The notes beneath the pieces were generated by a model, which searched no databases, had not been told where the DNA came from, and saw nothing but the letters and a program-made list of their open reading frames with translations. From NCBI GenBank assembly GCA_017516485.1, contig JAFXCH010000008.1:31571-95570 (forward strand): a stretch of 64,000 nucleotides of DNA, read 5' to 3'. Below are positions 34,012 to 42,516 of this stretch, piece by piece; within the stretch, counting starts at the first letter, position 1, and each line of letters opens with the position of its first letter. This stretch comes from Clostridia bacterium (GTDB lineage: Bacteria; Bacillota; Clostridia; Oscillospirales; Acutalibacteraceae). The position numbers were made by a program, and so were the translations under genes.

Positions 34012-35499
34012 TTATTTTTTTCTGTAAAGTTTCTGATCCTGATGCTCAGGCTCGCTTGTAAGGTTTATGCCAAGCTTTTTGAGAAGGCTCTCATCAACAT
34101 GAGAAAGCATAACGCTGACGTGCATCTCGCAACCTTTGAGGCGTTTGAGCTGTGCCATAGCCTTTGCCGCATTTTCGTCTGTTGCGGCACAGATTGAAAG
34201 AGCAAGCAGAATTTCGTCTGTATGAAGTCGAGGATTCTTACTGCCCATATGCTCAACCTTGAGCTGCTGAATGGGAGTTATGACCTCAGGAGAGATAAGG
34301 TGAAGACCGTCTTCAATACCTGCATAAGCCTTGAGGGCGTTCAGAAGCATTGCCGCACTGCAGCCAAGCAGAGATGATGTTTTACCCGTAATAATTCTGC
34401 CGTCATCAAGCTCGATTGCAGCTGCAGGAGAGCCTGATCCCTTTGCTTTTGCAAGTGCCGCAGAAACAACAGGACGATCTTCTTTGCTGATTTTTGCGTT
34501 ACGCATAAGCAGTTCAAGTTTATAAATAACATTCTGGTCAACCTTGCCGTCACGACGCTCGCAAAGTCCGGTATAATAGCGGCGGATAATCTCGTTTTTA
34601 GCTGCCTGGCATACAGCCTCATCATCAAATATGCAGTAACCTGCCATATTAACACCCATATCAGTCGGTGACTTATAGGGAGACGAACCGTAGATGCTCT
34701 CAAAAATAGCATTAAGCACAGGGAATATTTCAACATCACGGTTGTAGTTGACAGTTGTTTCACCATAAGCTTGAAGATGGAACGGGTCAATCATATTAAC
34801 ATCGTTAAGGTCAGCCGTTGCAGCCTCGTATGCAAGATTAACGGGATGATTGAGAGGAAGATTCCATATCGGGAAAGTCTCAAACTTGGCATAGCCTGAT
34901 TTGATTCCCCTCTTATTTTCGTGATAAAGCTGAGAAAGGCATGTAGCCATCTTGCCGCTGCCGGGACCGGGTGCGGTAATAATAACAAGCTCACGCTGAG
35001 TTTCTATATACTCATTCTTACCGTAACCTTCATCGCTTACTATAAGCGGAATATTTGACGGATAGCCCGGAATTTTATAGTGACGGTAGACTTTCACACC
35101 GAGACTCTTCATTCTTTCGGTAAATATTTCTGCCGAAGGCTGACCCGAAAACTGTGACACAACAATACTGCCGACAAACAGACCTATCTCACGGAATTCG
35201 TCGATAAGCCTGAGCACATCAACATCGTAAGTGATGCCGTAGTCACCTCGGATTTTATTGTTTTCAATATCTGCCGCATTGATTACAATAACGACCTCAG
35301 CCTGGTCCTTAAGCTCAAGCAACATCTTAAGCTTACTGTCGGGCTTGAAGCCGGGCAGTACTCTTGCGGCATGATAATCATCAAAGAGCTTGCCGCCGAA
35401 TTCAAGGTAAAGCTTGCCGCCAAACTGGTCGATACGCTTTCTGATACATTCAGACTGCATTTTCAGGTATTTTTCGTTGTCAAATCCTATCCTGTCCAT
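34012..35499 (-). CDS. DUF1846 / UPF0371 family protein
   Basis: 495 residues from the ATG at 35499 (GGAG nine nt upstream), giving MDRIGFDNEKYLKMQSE, the family's usual start; the frame reaches back to 35523. A P-loop-like ITAPGPGSGKMATCLSQLYH occurs near residue 175, and SSLLGCSAAMLLNALK near 375. This is a widespread Firmicute family of unknown function; the nucleotide-binding idea rests only on the Gly-rich loop. It is a monocistron with its own promoter, facing away from nagA. Confidence 0.88.
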   Translation of the reverse strand: MDRIGFDNEKYLKMQSECIRKRIDQFGGKLYLEFGGKLFDDYHAARVLPGFKPDSKLKMLLELKDQAEVVIVINAADIENNKIRGDYGITYDVDVLRLIDEFREIGLFVGSIVVSQFSGQPSAEIFTERMKSLGVKVYRHYKIPGYPSNIPLIVSDEGYGKNEYIETQRELVIITAPGPGSGKMATCLSQLYHENKRGIKSGYAKFETFPIWNLPLNHPVNLAYEAATADLNDVNMIDPFHLQAYGETTVNYNRDVEIFPVLNAIFESIYGSSPYKSPTDMGVNMAGYCIFDDEAVCQAAKNEIIRRYYTGLCERRDGKVDQNVIYKLELLMRNAKISKEDRPVVSAALAKAKGSGSPAAAIELDDGRIITGKTSSLLGCSAAMLLNALKAYAGIEDGLHLISPEVITPIQQLKVEHMGSKNPRLHTDEILLALSICAATDENAAKAMAQLKRLKGCEMHVSVMLSHVDESLLKKLGINLTSEPEHQDQKLYRKK

Positions 35500-35567
35500 C
35501 TGCATATTCTCCGTCCTGCCCATTGCCCGGAAGCATAGAGCAATATTATCACAATATTAACTATCGC

Positions 35568-35596
35568 ATTATAACACAACTGTGCAACAAGTTAAA
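35568..35596 (-). promoter_or_regulatory. Candidate promoter of the DUF1846 gene
   Basis: TTTAAC, 17-nt spacer, TATAAT on the minus strand. Confidence 0.45.
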
Positions 35597-35644
35597 GGGT
35601 ATAAATATAAAATTTTACAGAAATTCTAAAAATTATTATATCTA

Positions 35645-35673
35645 TTGAAATAGTAATAGAAAAGAAGTATAAT
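35645..35673 (+). promoter_or_regulatory. Sigma-A promoter of nagA
   Basis: TTGAAA, 17-nt spacer, TATAAT, about 50 nt before the nagA start. Confidence 0.75.
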
Positions 35674-35686
35674 AAGGGTTACCCTT
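35674..35686. promoter_or_regulatory. Palindrome at the nagA transcription start, candidate operator
   Basis: AAGGGTTACCCTT, a perfect 6+1+6 palindrome abutting the -10 hexamer, the position expected of a repressor site. Confidence 0.45.
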
Positions 35687-35723
35687 GATAATGGGTTAAA
35701 AGGTTTAAATCGAGGTAAAAGCT

Positions 35724-36836
35724 ATGATTATTAAAAACGCTACTGTTTACGGTGCTGATTTTGAGCCTGCCGTAACAGATATAGAAATTGAAAACGGCAC
35801 AATCAAAGCAATAGGCAAAACTGAAAAAGACGGTGAAGACTACACAGGTCTTACCGTGCTTCCGGGTTTTATCGATATACACATTCACGGTACAAGGCTT
35901 GCTGACAGCTCATCAGGTAACACCGATGAAATAGCAACAATCAGTAAAGCACTCGCCGAGCACGGCATAACTTCATTTTGCCCTACTACCATGACTCTGC
36001 CTGCAGACACACTCGAAAAAGCATTCAACGCAGTTGCAGATTATATGGGCAACGAAGAGGGCGCATATATACACGGCATCAATATGGAAGGTCCGTATAT
36101 ATCACTTGCAAAAAAAGGTACTCAGGCGGCAGAGCATGTCCGCGCTGCAGACTTTGATGAATTCAGTAAGCTCAACTCAATATGCCCGATTAAGCTCGTC
36201 GATATAGCTCCCGAAACCGACGGTGCAGTAGACTTTGCGAAAAAGGCAAGTGAAATCTGCACAGTTTCCGCAGCACATACAGCAGCAACCTTCGCCCAAG
36301 CAAAGTGCGGATTTGAAAACGGATTTACTCATGCAACACACCTTTTCAATGCTATGACACCAATACAAAACCGTGAGCCGGGTGTGCCGACTGCTGTATT
36401 TGACTCCGAAGGTGTTACGGCAGAGCTTATATGTGACGGTTTCCATAATCACCCTGCAATCATCCGCATGGCATTCCGTGAGCTTGGTGAAAACAGAGTG
36501 TGCGTCATAAGCGACTCGATGTCTGCGGCAGACAACGGAGACGGCGAATATGAGCTCGGCGGTCAGACAGTATATGTAAAAGACGGCAAGGCAACGCTTG
36601 CCGACGGTACGATTGCTGCAAGTACAACAAACGTGTTTGACGAATTCAAAAACCTTATACGTTTCGGAATTGATTTTAAGTCGGCCCTCAAAGCCTGCAC
36701 GGCTAACCCTGCAAAGGCTATAGATGTGTTTGACGTTACCGGCTCGGTCGAGGTTGGCAAGAGAGCAGACCTCACCGTTATTGACAGCGATGCTCAGCTC
36801 AGGCACGTATTTATTAAAGGCAAACAAGTGCTCTGA
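35724..36836 (+). CDS. nagA: N-acetylglucosamine-6-phosphate deacetylase
   Basis: 370-residue amidohydrolase converting GlcNAc-6-P to GlcN-6-P plus acetate in amino-sugar use and peptidoglycan recycling. Metal ligands are in PGFIDIHIHG (H53, H55), the Glu in INMEGPYIS, and His in TVSAAHTAA and FTHATHLFNAM; the catalytic Asp is in VCVISDSMSA. ELICDGFHNHPAI is another family block. NagB is not adjacent. The start has a weak GAGG RBS. Confidence 0.95.
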   Translation: MIIKNATVYGADFEPAVTDIEIENGTIKAIGKTEKDGEDYTGLTVLPGFIDIHIHGTRLADSSSGNTDEIATISKALAEHGITSFCPTTMTLPADTLEKAFNAVADYMGNEEGAYIHGINMEGPYISLAKKGTQAAEHVRAADFDEFSKLNSICPIKLVDIAPETDGAVDFAKKASEICTVSAAHTAATFAQAKCGFENGFTHATHLFNAMTPIQNREPGVPTAVFDSEGVTAELICDGFHNHPAIIRMAFRELGENRVCVISDSMSAADNGDGEYELGGQTVYVKDGKATLADGTIAASTTNVFDEFKNLIRFGIDFKSALKACTANPAKAIDVFDVTGSVEVGKRADLTVIDSDAQLRHVFIKGKQVL

Positions 36837-36858
36837 TACCGAGCACGCTATATATAAA

Positions 36859-36972
36859 GCGGTGCAACAGTCTGCGGCTCCCCGTGGACGGCAAAATCCG
36901 CCACCGCACACCTTTAATCACCGCGTTTTTTGAGAGGTCGCTCTCACAACCATACTATGCCGCAAGGGCATA
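36859..36972 (+). other. Structured intergenic region upstream of the nucleosidase gene
   Basis: A GCGGTG at 36859 can pair with CACCGC at 36902 or with CACCGC at 36919, the latter followed by T6 as in a terminator. Inside lies a stem with a bulged A (GTGGACGG at 36884 with CCGCCAC at 36898). A second hairpin, TATGCC/GGCATA, lies at about 36956-36972 just before the RBS. It looks like a nagA terminator or an attenuator; it does not match a riboswitch class I know. Confidence 0.4.
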
Positions 36973-37000
36973 AATTGACAAAGAAAAAGGATGACAGATA

Positions 37001-37684
37001 ATGAAAACAATAGGCGTACTTATAGCAGACATACACGAATACAATCCTTTCTGCAAATGGGCAACAGCAAACGGTGCACGCACATTTACCGAAAACGGTA
37101 TGAATATGCTCGAGGGTGAGCTTTTCGGCGTAAAACTAATTGCAATGCTTACTAACATCGGCAAGGTAAATGCCGCTATAGCTGCAACACACCTTGTACT
37201 CAGATACGGTGTTGAAGAAATATACAATATCGGCTTCTCAGGTGCAGTCAAGGGTGTGCGCAGAGGTGATCTTGTAGCAGGCACAAGCTGCACAGAATGC
37301 GATTTTGACCTCACTCCTCTCGGTCTTGAGCTTGGCGTAAAACCCGACCAGAAGTATGTATATGAAACTGATGCAGAGCTTGTCGAGCAGTGCAAGAGTC
37401 TCGGCATTAAAGTCGGAGCACTCGGCACAGGAGATATGTTCCTTACAAGCAGCGAGAAGAAGGCTGATTTCCATAGCCGTTTCGGCATTGTTGCATTCGA
37501 CATGGAATCCGGTGCAATTGCAAGCGTATGCGACAGATACGGCATAAAGAGCTTAAGCATACGCAAAATTTCCGACGACAGCGAAGAAACCGCTTGTGAG
37601 GATTACAGAGAGATGAACAAGAGCGAAGAAATGGGTCTGACCGACACACTTATTTCTCTTCTCAAGGTACGCTTCGATGGATAA
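37001..37684 (+). CDS. Phosphorylase superfamily nucleosidase (MTA/SAH nucleosidase-like)
   Basis: 227 residues of the purine-nucleoside phosphorylase/nucleosidase fold. IGVLIADIHEYNPF at the start, MLTNIGKVNAAIAATHLV, IYNIGFSGAVKGVRRGDLV, ALGTGDMFLTS, and VAFDMESGAIASVCDRYGI with the Met-Glu-Ser substrate block typical of MtnN. The expected role is hydrolysis of methylthioadenosine and S-adenosylhomocysteine, which suits a gene coupled to a radical SAM protein whose by-product is 5'-deoxyadenosine. Its stop overlaps the next start by 8 nt. Confidence 0.88.
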   Translation: MKTIGVLIADIHEYNPFCKWATANGARTFTENGMNMLEGELFGVKLIAMLTNIGKVNAAIAATHLVLRYGVEEIYNIGFSGAVKGVRRGDLVAGTSCTECDFDLTPLGLELGVKPDQKYVYETDAELVEQCKSLGIKVGALGTGDMFLTSSEKKADFHSRFGIVAFDMESGAIASVCDRYGIKSLSIRKISDDSEETACEDYREMNKSEEMGLTDTLISLLKVRFDG

Positions 37685-38552
37685 CTGTACGCTTTGCCCC
37701 CGTATGTGCGGCGCCGAAAGGCCGCTCACGGGTAAAGGTAACGGCTTCTGCGGCTTGCCTGCCCTGCCCGGTATCTGCCGTGCGGACAAGCATATGTGGG
37801 AAGAGCCCGACATCAGCGGTGAAAAAGGCTCGGGTACCGTATTTTTCAGCGGTTGCGTTCTAAGATGTGAATTCTGCCAGAACAGTGTAATATCAAGACA
37901 AAGCTGCGGCAAAACAGTTGACGCGCAAGAGCTTGCCGAGATTTTCAAAAGGCTTGAGAGTAAGGGTGTACACAACATAAATCTTGTCAGCCCCACCCCC
38001 TACTATCCCGTAATCACAGAGGCTCTCGACATTTACAGACCCGCTATTCCGATAATCTGCAACACATCCGGCTACGAGAGGGTTGAAACGCTCAAAATGC
38101 TCGAAGGATATATTGATATATATCTTCCCGATTTCAAATATTCATCAGCCGAGGCGGCAAAGAAATATTCCGCCGCCCCCGACTATTCCGATGTCGCTCT
38201 TGCGGCAATCAAAGAGATGGTAAGGCAGGTCGGTATACCCGTACACGGTGACGACGGTATAATGAAAAAAGGCGTTATGATAAGACATCTTATTCTGCCG
38301 GACAACGTCGAAAATTCGCTCGGTGTACTCGATATGATTGCGGACGAATTACCGCTAGATATATACGTTAGCCTTATGGCACAGTATTTCCCGACAGGTA
38401 ACGAAAAGCACAGCGAGCTTAAAAGGAAAATCACAAAAGAAGAATACGATACAGTCAGCAGCTATATGATGCTGCTCGGACTTGAAAACGGATATATGCA
38501 GGAGCACGAATCTGCCGACAGCAGCTATGTGCCCGACTGGAATATGTTATAG
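37677..38552 (+). CDS. Radical SAM protein, PflA-like (COG1313 type)
   Basis: 291 residues. The [4Fe-4S] SAM cluster is C-x3-C-x2-C in FFSGCVLRCEFCQN; the N terminus carries further Cys (CTLCPRMC and NGFCGL) that could hold a second centre. INLVSPTPYY, PIICNTSGYE and DIYLPDFKYSS are family blocks. Annotated relatives are called putative pyruvate formate-lyase activases, but no GRE is adjacent, so its partner is unknown. It overlaps the nucleosidase gene, probably coupled. Confidence 0.88.
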   Translation: MDNCTLCPRMCGAERPLTGKGNGFCGLPALPGICRADKHMWEEPDISGEKGSGTVFFSGCVLRCEFCQNSVISRQSCGKTVDAQELAEIFKRLESKGVHNINLVSPTPYYPVITEALDIYRPAIPIICNTSGYERVETLKMLEGYIDIYLPDFKYSSAEAAKKYSAAPDYSDVALAAIKEMVRQVGIPVHGDDGIMKKGVMIRHLILPDNVENSLGVLDMIADELPLDIYVSLMAQYFPTGNEKHSELKRKITKEEYDTVSSYMMLLGLENGYMQEHESADSSYVPDWNML

Positions 38553-38566
38553 TAAGGAATGATAAT

Positions 38567-39037
38567 ATGAAACTTAACCTCACACCCGAAGAATACTCAG
38601 CAAAGGCAAAAGCTCTGTTTGAACAAGGCTACAACTGTGCTCAGGCAGTATTGCTTGCTTTTGAAGATATAACTAACCTCGATATTAAAACAGCCGCTGC
38701 ACTTTCCTCCTCTTTCGGCGGAGGTATGGGCAGGCTACGTGAAGTATGCGGTGCCGTAAGCGGTATGTTTATGGTTTCAGGTATTGTCCGCGGTTACAAC
38801 AACCCTGACGCAACAGACGAAAAAGCAAAACACTACGCATTCATCCAAAATCTTGCCGCAGAATACAAAAAAGAAAACGGCAGCATTATCTGCCGCGAAT
38901 TACTAAAATTACCGGGTGCTGAATCTCCCATACCCGAAGAGCGTACGGCAGAATATTACCGCCGCCGTCCCTGCGGTGAATACGTTGCACACGCAGCCCT
39001 TCTGCTTGCAAGAACTCTTGAAGCCGACGAAGGCTGA
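38567..39037 (+). CDS. C_GCAxxG_C_C family protein
   Basis: 156 residues with the pattern that names the family: YNCAQAVLLAF, SSFGGGMGRLREVCGAVSGM, SIICRELL and RRPCGEYVAHAAL. Four conserved Cys in a helical protein suggest a redox or metal-binding role; the function is not established. It follows the radical SAM gene by 14 nt, and that pairing is common in Clostridia. Confidence 0.9.
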   Translation: MKLNLTPEEYSAKAKALFEQGYNCAQAVLLAFEDITNLDIKTAAALSSSFGGGMGRLREVCGAVSGMFMVSGIVRGYNNPDATDEKAKHYAFIQNLAAEYKKENGSIICRELLKLPGAESPIPEERTAEYYRRRPCGEYVAHAALLLARTLEADEG

Positions 39038-39084
39038 TATAAAACAAAATTAAAACTGTATTCCTTCAAAGGTGGAACAAAACA

Positions 39085-39852
39085 ATGGGTAAAATAATAG
39101 CTATAGTAAACCAAAAAGGCGGTGTAGGTAAAACAACTACAGCCGTAAATCTCACAGCCGCAGTCGGTGCACACGGCAAAAAAGTGTTACTTGTAGACAT
39201 TGACCCGCAGGGTAATGCAACCAGCGGACTTGGTATCAACAAGCGTGATGTAAGACTTTCATCGTACGACAACATAATCAACTCAACGCCTGCTTCACAG
39301 ACCATAATACATTCTCCTTTCAAGAATGTTGACGTTATTCCGTCCACAATGGACCTTGCAGGCGCAGAGCTTGAGCTTGTAGATGTTGAAAGACGCGAGG
39401 CAAAGCTTCGCACCTGCCTTGCACTTGTAAAGTCACAGTATGACTTTATTTTCCTTGACTGTCCGCCCTCACTCGGTCTTATTACACTCAACGGTCTGTG
39501 TGCGGCTGACACATTACTTGTACCGATACAGTGTGAATACTATGCACTTGAGGGCCTTTCACAGCTTATTTCAACAGTACGCAATATCAAGCGCCTTTAC
39601 AATCCGCTCATTGATATTGAAGGTGTACTGCTTACAATGTACGACGGCAGACTCAACCTCACACAGCAGGTTGTTGACGAAGTAAAAAAATTCTTCCCCA
39701 AAAAGGTATTCAACACGGTTATTCCCCGTACAGTAAGACTTTCCGAAGCACCCAGCTTCGGTCAGCCGGTTATGTACTACGACCGCAATTCAAAGGGTAC
39801 CATAGCCTACGATAATCTTGCAGCTGAACTTATCAGCAAAAGCTCTACATAA
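39085..39852 (+). CDS. parA: Chromosome partitioning ATPase ParA/Soj
   Basis: 255 residues. The deviant Walker A is NQKGGVGKTTTAVNLTAAV, Walker B FIFLDCPPSLGLIT. Partners with ParB in origin segregation and, in sporeformers, acts on DnaA and sporulation timing (Soj). Ends 14 nt before parB. RBS AAAGGTGG lies 9 nt before the ATG. Confidence 0.96.
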   Translation: MGKIIAIVNQKGGVGKTTTAVNLTAAVGAHGKKVLLVDIDPQGNATSGLGINKRDVRLSSYDNIINSTPASQTIIHSPFKNVDVIPSTMDLAGAELELVDVERREAKLRTCLALVKSQYDFIFLDCPPSLGLITLNGLCAADTLLVPIQCEYYALEGLSQLISTVRNIKRLYNPLIDIEGVLLTMYDGRLNLTQQVVDEVKKFFPKKVFNTVIPRTVRLSEAPSFGQPVMYYDRNSKGTIAYDNLAAELISKSST

Positions 39853-39866
39853 GGAGGACAAACACA

Positions 39867-40721
39867 ATGGCAGTTAAAAAAGGCGGACTCGGACGCGGAC
39901 TCGACGCGCTCCTTGTAGACAACTCAATCGAGAACACCTCATCATCCTCCGCAGTAAAACTTAAGCTCAACGAAATTGAACCGAATAAAAACCAGCCCCG
40001 TAAGTATTTCGATGACGAAGCTCTTTCGGAGCTTGCCGCAAGCATTGAAAAGCACGGTGTCATACAGCCGCTTCTTGTCAGACCTCTTCCCGGCGGCACT
40101 TATCAGCTTGTCGCAGGCGAAAGACGCTGGCGTGCATCACGAATGGCAGGTCTTACGGAAGTACCCGTTGTAATAAAAGAGCTGAGCGATGCTGATGCAA
40201 GTGCACTTGCACTTATTGAAAACCTGCAGCGTGAGGACCTCGACCCGATTGAAGAGGCAGAGGGCTATAAATACCTTATGGAAACATACGGTGTAACGCA
40301 GGAAGAAGCCGCTCAGAAAGTCGGTAAATCTCGCTCTGCCGTTGCTAATCTTATGCGTCTGCTTGCCCTCCCCAAAGACGTGCTTGAGCTTGTAAGAAGC
40401 AAGACTCTCTCTGCAGGTCACGCCAGAACTCTTCTTCCGCTTGAGGATGCAGCGCTTATATCACAGTTTGCAAAAGAAGTTATAGAAAAAGGACTTTCCG
40501 TAAGAGAGACAGAAAAATGGGTAAAGGATTTCCTTAAACCCAAGAAGCCTGCAAAGCCCGCAGCTGAAAAAGACAAGTATTTCACAGAGGTTGAGCTTTC
40601 ACTCTGCGAAACACTTGCGAGAAAAGTAAGCGTTACAGGCGGCGAAAAAGGCGGTTCAATCACAATAGAATTCTTTGACAAAGATGACCTTATGAAAATC
40701 GCAAAGCTTTTTGAGGAATAA
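39867..40721 (+). CDS. parB: Chromosome partitioning protein ParB/Spo0J
   Basis: 284 residues. Start block KKGGLGRGLDALL; CTPase/nuclease-like domain with LKLNEIEPNKNQPRKYFDDE, GVIQPLLVRP and AGERRWRASRMAG; HTH with GVTQEEAAQKVGKSRSAVANLMRLL; C-terminal dimerisation. It binds parS and spreads as a clamp. No full parS palindrome is seen in the window. Confidence 0.96.
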   Translation: MAVKKGGLGRGLDALLVDNSIENTSSSSAVKLKLNEIEPNKNQPRKYFDDEALSELAASIEKHGVIQPLLVRPLPGGTYQLVAGERRWRASRMAGLTEVPVVIKELSDADASALALIENLQREDLDPIEEAEGYKYLMETYGVTQEEAAQKVGKSRSAVANLMRLLALPKDVLELVRSKTLSAGHARTLLPLEDAALISQFAKEVIEKGLSVRETEKWVKDFLKPKKPAKPAAEKDKYFTEVELSLCETLARKVSVTGGEKGGSITIEFFDKDDLMKIAKLFEE

Positions 40722-40723
40722 TA

Positions 40724-42460
40724 ATGGCACTTGACGGACTTACCCTTAATTTTTTAAGAAAAGAAATTACAGACACGGCAGTAGGTTGCCGTGTTGAAAA
40801 GGTGCACCAACCCTCCCGCGAGGAGTTGGTGCTTGTTTTGCGCGGCAGAAACGGAGCACATAAGCTGCTTCTGAACGCAGGTGCAAACTCACCTAAGATA
40901 CATTTTACGGCATTTCCGCCCGAAAACCCTGCAAAACCGCCTATGCTTTGTATGCTTCTTCGTAAACATCTGACTTCGGCACTGCTGACAAACGTCAGAC
41001 AAGAAGGCCTCGAGCGTGCACTTTTCCTTGATTTTGATGCAACAAATGAAATCGGCAATCCCGTAAAATTCACTCTTTGCATTGAAATTATGGCACAGTA
41101 CAGCAATATAATTCTTATAAATGAAGAAGGAATAATACTTGATGCCGTAAAGCGTGTAGACAGCGAAACATCTTCACTCAGGCAGATTCTGCCGGGTATG
41201 CTGTACAAAATGCCGCCAAAGCAAAACAAGCCCGACCTTACGGAAATAAGCTCATTTGATGCATCTGTCAGTGCATCGGAAAAAGACGGCAAAACCGCAA
41301 GTAGTGCTATCCTTGCAAGCGTACAGGGTCTCTCCCCTATCGTCTGCCGCGAGGTTGTAAGCAGAGCAATCGGCGAGGATAAACGTGCAGAACTGCTGAC
41401 TGAAAACGATATTGAGCTCATTGCCGCGGAGCTTGACGCACTCAAATCCTGTGAAGCGAAGCCCTGTGCAGTAATTGACCCAAGCGGTAAACCGCTGGAT
41501 TTTTCATTCAGAGAAATCACACAGTACGGCGATAATGTGCAGCTTAAGTTCTTTGACACATTTTCTGCTTTGCTCGATGACTTCTACTATGAAAAGGATA
41601 GAATTGAACGCACAAAACAGAACTCATCCGAGCTTCAGAAGCTTGTCGCAAACCTAATACAGCGCACAGCCCGAAAGCTCGACCTTCAGCGTGCGGAGCT
41701 AAGCCAGTGTGCCGACCGTGAGCAGCTGAAAATCAATGCTGAGCTTATTGCAGCCAATATTTATCAGCTTCAAAAGGGCGCACCTTTCTATGAGGTGTAT
41801 AACTACTATACAAATGAAATGATAAGAATCAACGTTAACCCTGCACTGACTCCCAACGAAAACTCACAGCGGTATTACAAAGAGTACCGCAAGGCTAAAA
41901 CCGCGGAGCAGATGCTGACAAGGCTTATTGCTCAGGGTGAAGACGAATTAGCTTATCTTGACACCGTTGCCGATACCCTCTCACGTGCCGAAAGCACGGC
42001 ACAGATTGCTGAAATCCGCGCAGAATTAAGCCATACAGGTTATCTGAAATTCAAACAAAAGCCGGGCACCAAAGCTCCCAAACCTTTAAGTCCAATGGAA
42101 TACGAATCATCTGACGGATTTATGATTCTTGTAGGCAGAAACAACGAACAGAACGATAGACTTTCACTCAAATCAGCCTCAAAAAATGACCTGTGGCTTC
42201 ATACGCAGAATTTTCCAGGCTCGCATACAATAATAGTAACCGAAGGCCGAGAAGTGCCCGAAGATACGCTTATTGAAGCAGCTATAATCGCTGCATATCA
42301 CAGCAGAGCAAGACAAAGCTCGGGCGTACCTGTCGATTATACACCGGTGAGAAACCTTAAAAAGCCGCAAGGTGCAAAACCCGGCAAGGTTATATACCAC
42401 GTATACAATACGCTTTATGTCACACCTGACCGAGATATTGTAAACAAGTTAAGCAAATAA
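40724..42460 (+). CDS. rqcH: Rqc2-like ribosome quality control protein RqcH (NFACT family)
   Basis: 578 residues. NFACT-N start MALDGLTLNFLRKEI, RVEKVHQPSREELVLVLRG and the SPKIHFT motif; coiled-coil/HhH middle; the NFACT-R domain at the C terminus has SPMEYESSDGFMILVGRNN, DLWLHTQNFPGSH and YHSRARQSSGVPVDYT. It binds stalled 50S subunits carrying peptidyl-tRNA and adds C-terminal alanine tails. Older names are fibronectin/fibrinogen-binding protein. It begins 2 nt after parB, so it is co-transcribed with parAB. Confidence 0.94.
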   Translation: MALDGLTLNFLRKEITDTAVGCRVEKVHQPSREELVLVLRGRNGAHKLLLNAGANSPKIHFTAFPPENPAKPPMLCMLLRKHLTSALLTNVRQEGLERALFLDFDATNEIGNPVKFTLCIEIMAQYSNIILINEEGIILDAVKRVDSETSSLRQILPGMLYKMPPKQNKPDLTEISSFDASVSASEKDGKTASSAILASVQGLSPIVCREVVSRAIGEDKRAELLTENDIELIAAELDALKSCEAKPCAVIDPSGKPLDFSFREITQYGDNVQLKFFDTFSALLDDFYYEKDRIERTKQNSSELQKLVANLIQRTARKLDLQRAELSQCADREQLKINAELIAANIYQLQKGAPFYEVYNYYTNEMIRINVNPALTPNENSQRYYKEYRKAKTAEQMLTRLIAQGEDELAYLDTVADTLSRAESTAQIAEIRAELSHTGYLKFKQKPGTKAPKPLSPMEYESSDGFMILVGRNNEQNDRLSLKSASKNDLWLHTQNFPGSHTIIVTEGREVPEDTLIEAAIIAAYHSRARQSSGVPVDYTPVRNLKKPQGAKPGKVIYHVYNTLYVTPDRDIVNKLSK

Positions 42461-42463
42461 CAA

Positions 42464-42500
42464 AACGGCTTGCCCGGGTCAAAAACCTGAGCAAGCCGTT
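42464..42500. terminator. Bidirectional terminator between rqcH and the S41 peptidase
   Basis: 10-bp stem AACGGCTTGC/GCAAGCCGTT (42464-42473 with 42491-42500), between convergent genes. Confidence 0.75.
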
Positions 42501-42516
42501 CGAATTTTATTTGATT

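Noticed and set aside
36177-36911. 244-codon minus-strand open frame opposite nagA
   Set aside because: Cys-rich low-quality translation antisense to a clear nagA; no ribosome site.
36859-36931. SAH or SAM riboswitch upstream of the nucleosidase gene
   Set aside because: The conserved core sequences of these classes are not visible; kept only as an unexplained structured region.
39071-39080. Possible parS half-site (GGTGGAACA) just before parA
   Set aside because: Only the right half matches the 16-bp palindrome, and the left half is unrelated; the bases are the parA ribosome site. The similar ACGTGAAACA at 17919 before rmlA is likewise only a half-site.
40690-41559. 289-codon minus-strand open frame across rqcH
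   Set aside because: It mirrors the rqcH coding frame, is Ser-rich, has no RBS and no family pattern: a shadow of the real gene.
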